Assembly (NCBI GenBank): GCA_024811115.1
Contig: JAKOGH010000265.1
Span: forward strand, 1-18,818
Origin: Terana coerulea
Taxonomy: Eukaryota; Basidiomycota; Agaricomycetes; Polyporales; Phanerochaetaceae
Reading direction: 5' to 3'
Length of the DNA stretch: 18,818 nt
A program made the position numbers and the translations under genes. Shown here piece after piece: positions 17,835 to 18,818 of the stretch; the stretch's first letter is position 1; every line of letters starts with the position of its first letter. The notes under the pieces were generated by a model. The model did no database searches. It was not told the origin of the DNA and saw only the letters and a list, made by a program, of their open reading frames with translations.

Positions 17835-18818
17835 CTACTTCTTGTAGGTGCCGATGACAGAGTCAGCGGCGTACCGCGGGATGACCTGGTCACACGCACT
17901 CATTAGCACATGATACACCATCCTGGAACAGGGCTGGACGCTCACCTTAGGGTCATGCAGCATGTTGAACTCCTCGGTCGCGTCGCGGCCGGCGTAGAGC
18001 AGGATCGCCTTCTCGCCTCCAGGGTGGTCGGGCAGGAAGTTCGTGACGTCGAGCACCTGCTCGCCGACGATCACCCAGCAGTCGTCCTTCTTGTTGTGCT
18101 TCGCGACCTCCTCCTTCGAGTACGCCTTTGCGCCGGCGTTTGACGGCTGGCTCTCGGTCTTTGCTGGTGCCGCCGCCGCCGAAGACTGTGGCGGATCGGT
18201 CAGCGCAAATGCTATCAGACATGCTGAATGCTGCGTACCTTCGAGCTGGACTCAGCGCCAAGGTGTCCCGCCACCGCGCCTAACCGGCCCGCCGCCTGCT
18301 CGGCAAGAGGACCAAGACGGTGGAGGAGGTAGGATGCCGCGGAGTCACCGGACACACGACCGAAGACGACACAACCGAGCAGCGACGAGCCACCGAGACG
18401 GTTGGCTCCGTGGACACCGCCAGCGACTTCGCCGGACGCGAAGAGACCAGGGATAGGCTTGCCCTCCTTGGAGATAACGCGCGACTCCGCGTCGATCTCG
18501 AGACCACCCATGGTGTAGTGCAGGACGGGGTCATGATCGCGACGTTGAAGTAGTCGTTCAGGGACCACTCGCCGGACGAGAAGAACTGTGAAATTGAGAT
18601 CAGTTGGGGCAAGTATGTAAAGGTCGTGGAAACGAACCTTCTTGCCGAAAGGATCCTTCTTGGTGCGCACGGACGTGTTGTAGTCGTCGAAGGTCTTCTT
18701 GAGCTCTGCCGTGGAGATGCCCATCTCCTTAGCAAGCGCCTCACCGCTCTCGAAGCGCTTCATCAGTCCACGGCCGACGTAGTGCTTGCAGTGCCACTCA
18801 ATCTCCTTCGATGCTTGG
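17835..18818 (-). CDS. OSM1: soluble fumarate reductase with C-terminal cytochrome b5 domain (N-terminus outside window, one frame break)
   Basis: This is an Osm1/Frd1-type flavoprotein that reduces fumarate to succinate and so reoxidises FADH2 without oxygen, joined to a heme-binding domain. Visible exons are 18638-18818 (partial), 18239-18585, 17946-18185 and 17835-17885. The catalytic part shows [41 protein letters not shown] with the substrate His, [23 protein letters not shown] with FAD contacts and the active-site Arg, and VVFGR. An Ala/Pro-rich linker follows, then a b5 domain with [16 protein letters not shown] and both axial His ligands (DHPGG and NMLHDP), ending GTYKK. One coding-strand base is missing near 18525-18526 between IMTP and VLHYTMGG. 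Restoring it makes the exon a whole number of codons. The b5 tail is known in fungal members; the gene continues beyond the right edge. Confidence 0.92.

Overview
This window is nuclear DNA of a filamentous basidiomycete, most likely an Agaricomycete (a polypore-like mushroom fungus). It is GC-rich, its genes are cut by many 41-120 nt GT-AG introns, and every recognisable protein is a fungal housekeeping or metabolic family. There is no operon structure, CRISPR array, tRNA, rRNA or recognisable transposon. I assembled all exon models by hand from splice signals, reading-frame phase and remembered family motifs. No alignment or database search was run.

Layout, left to right: (1) C-terminal part of an amino acid permease (+, 1-1200, cut by the left edge). 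(2) ATG5, the autophagy conjugation factor (+, 1552-2761), complete in four exons. (3) A small disordered hydrophilin-like protein (-, 3342-4151). (4) A 1.8 kb divergent intergenic region, then a Zn2Cys6 transcription factor (+, 5979-about 7366) that looks short for its family. (5) About 1 kb with no gene. (6) An SLC35C2/YMD8-like sugar-phosphate or nucleotide-sugar transporter (-, 8365-9966). (7) MED31 (-, 10859-11235), head to head over 198 bp with (8) a UCH37/UCHL5-type deubiquitinase (+, 11434-12623). (9) Two tandem aldo/keto reductase genes on the minus strand (12771-14050 and 14319-15562). The second has upstream exons that would add an Arg/Ser-rich, presequence-like N-terminus. (10) A 160-residue uncharacterised protein (-, 16627-17205). 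(11) The C-terminal part of a soluble fumarate reductase of the OSM1 type with a cytochrome b5 tail (-, 17835 to beyond the right edge).

The genes do not form an evident pathway. The two reductases are the only clear family cluster. They share intron positions and exon lengths except for one intron present in copy 1 only.

One caution governs the reading. Five gene models need small indels to stay in frame or keep a splice site: permease, transporter, deubiquitinase, reductase 1 and fumarate reductase. Most of these lie in short homopolymers. ATG5, MED31, reductase 2, the hydrophilin-like gene and the 160-residue gene read through cleanly. This fits uncorrected long-read errors better than five separate pseudogenes, although reductase 1 and the permease, with three breaks each, could be decaying.

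I do not see a clearly new biological system. The best leads are the possible mitochondrial form of reductase 2, the stop-start (ATGA) upstream ORF on ATG5, the missing splice acceptor in the deubiquitinase, and symmetrical elements in the promoters of the MED31/UCH37 pair, the transporter and the transcription factor.
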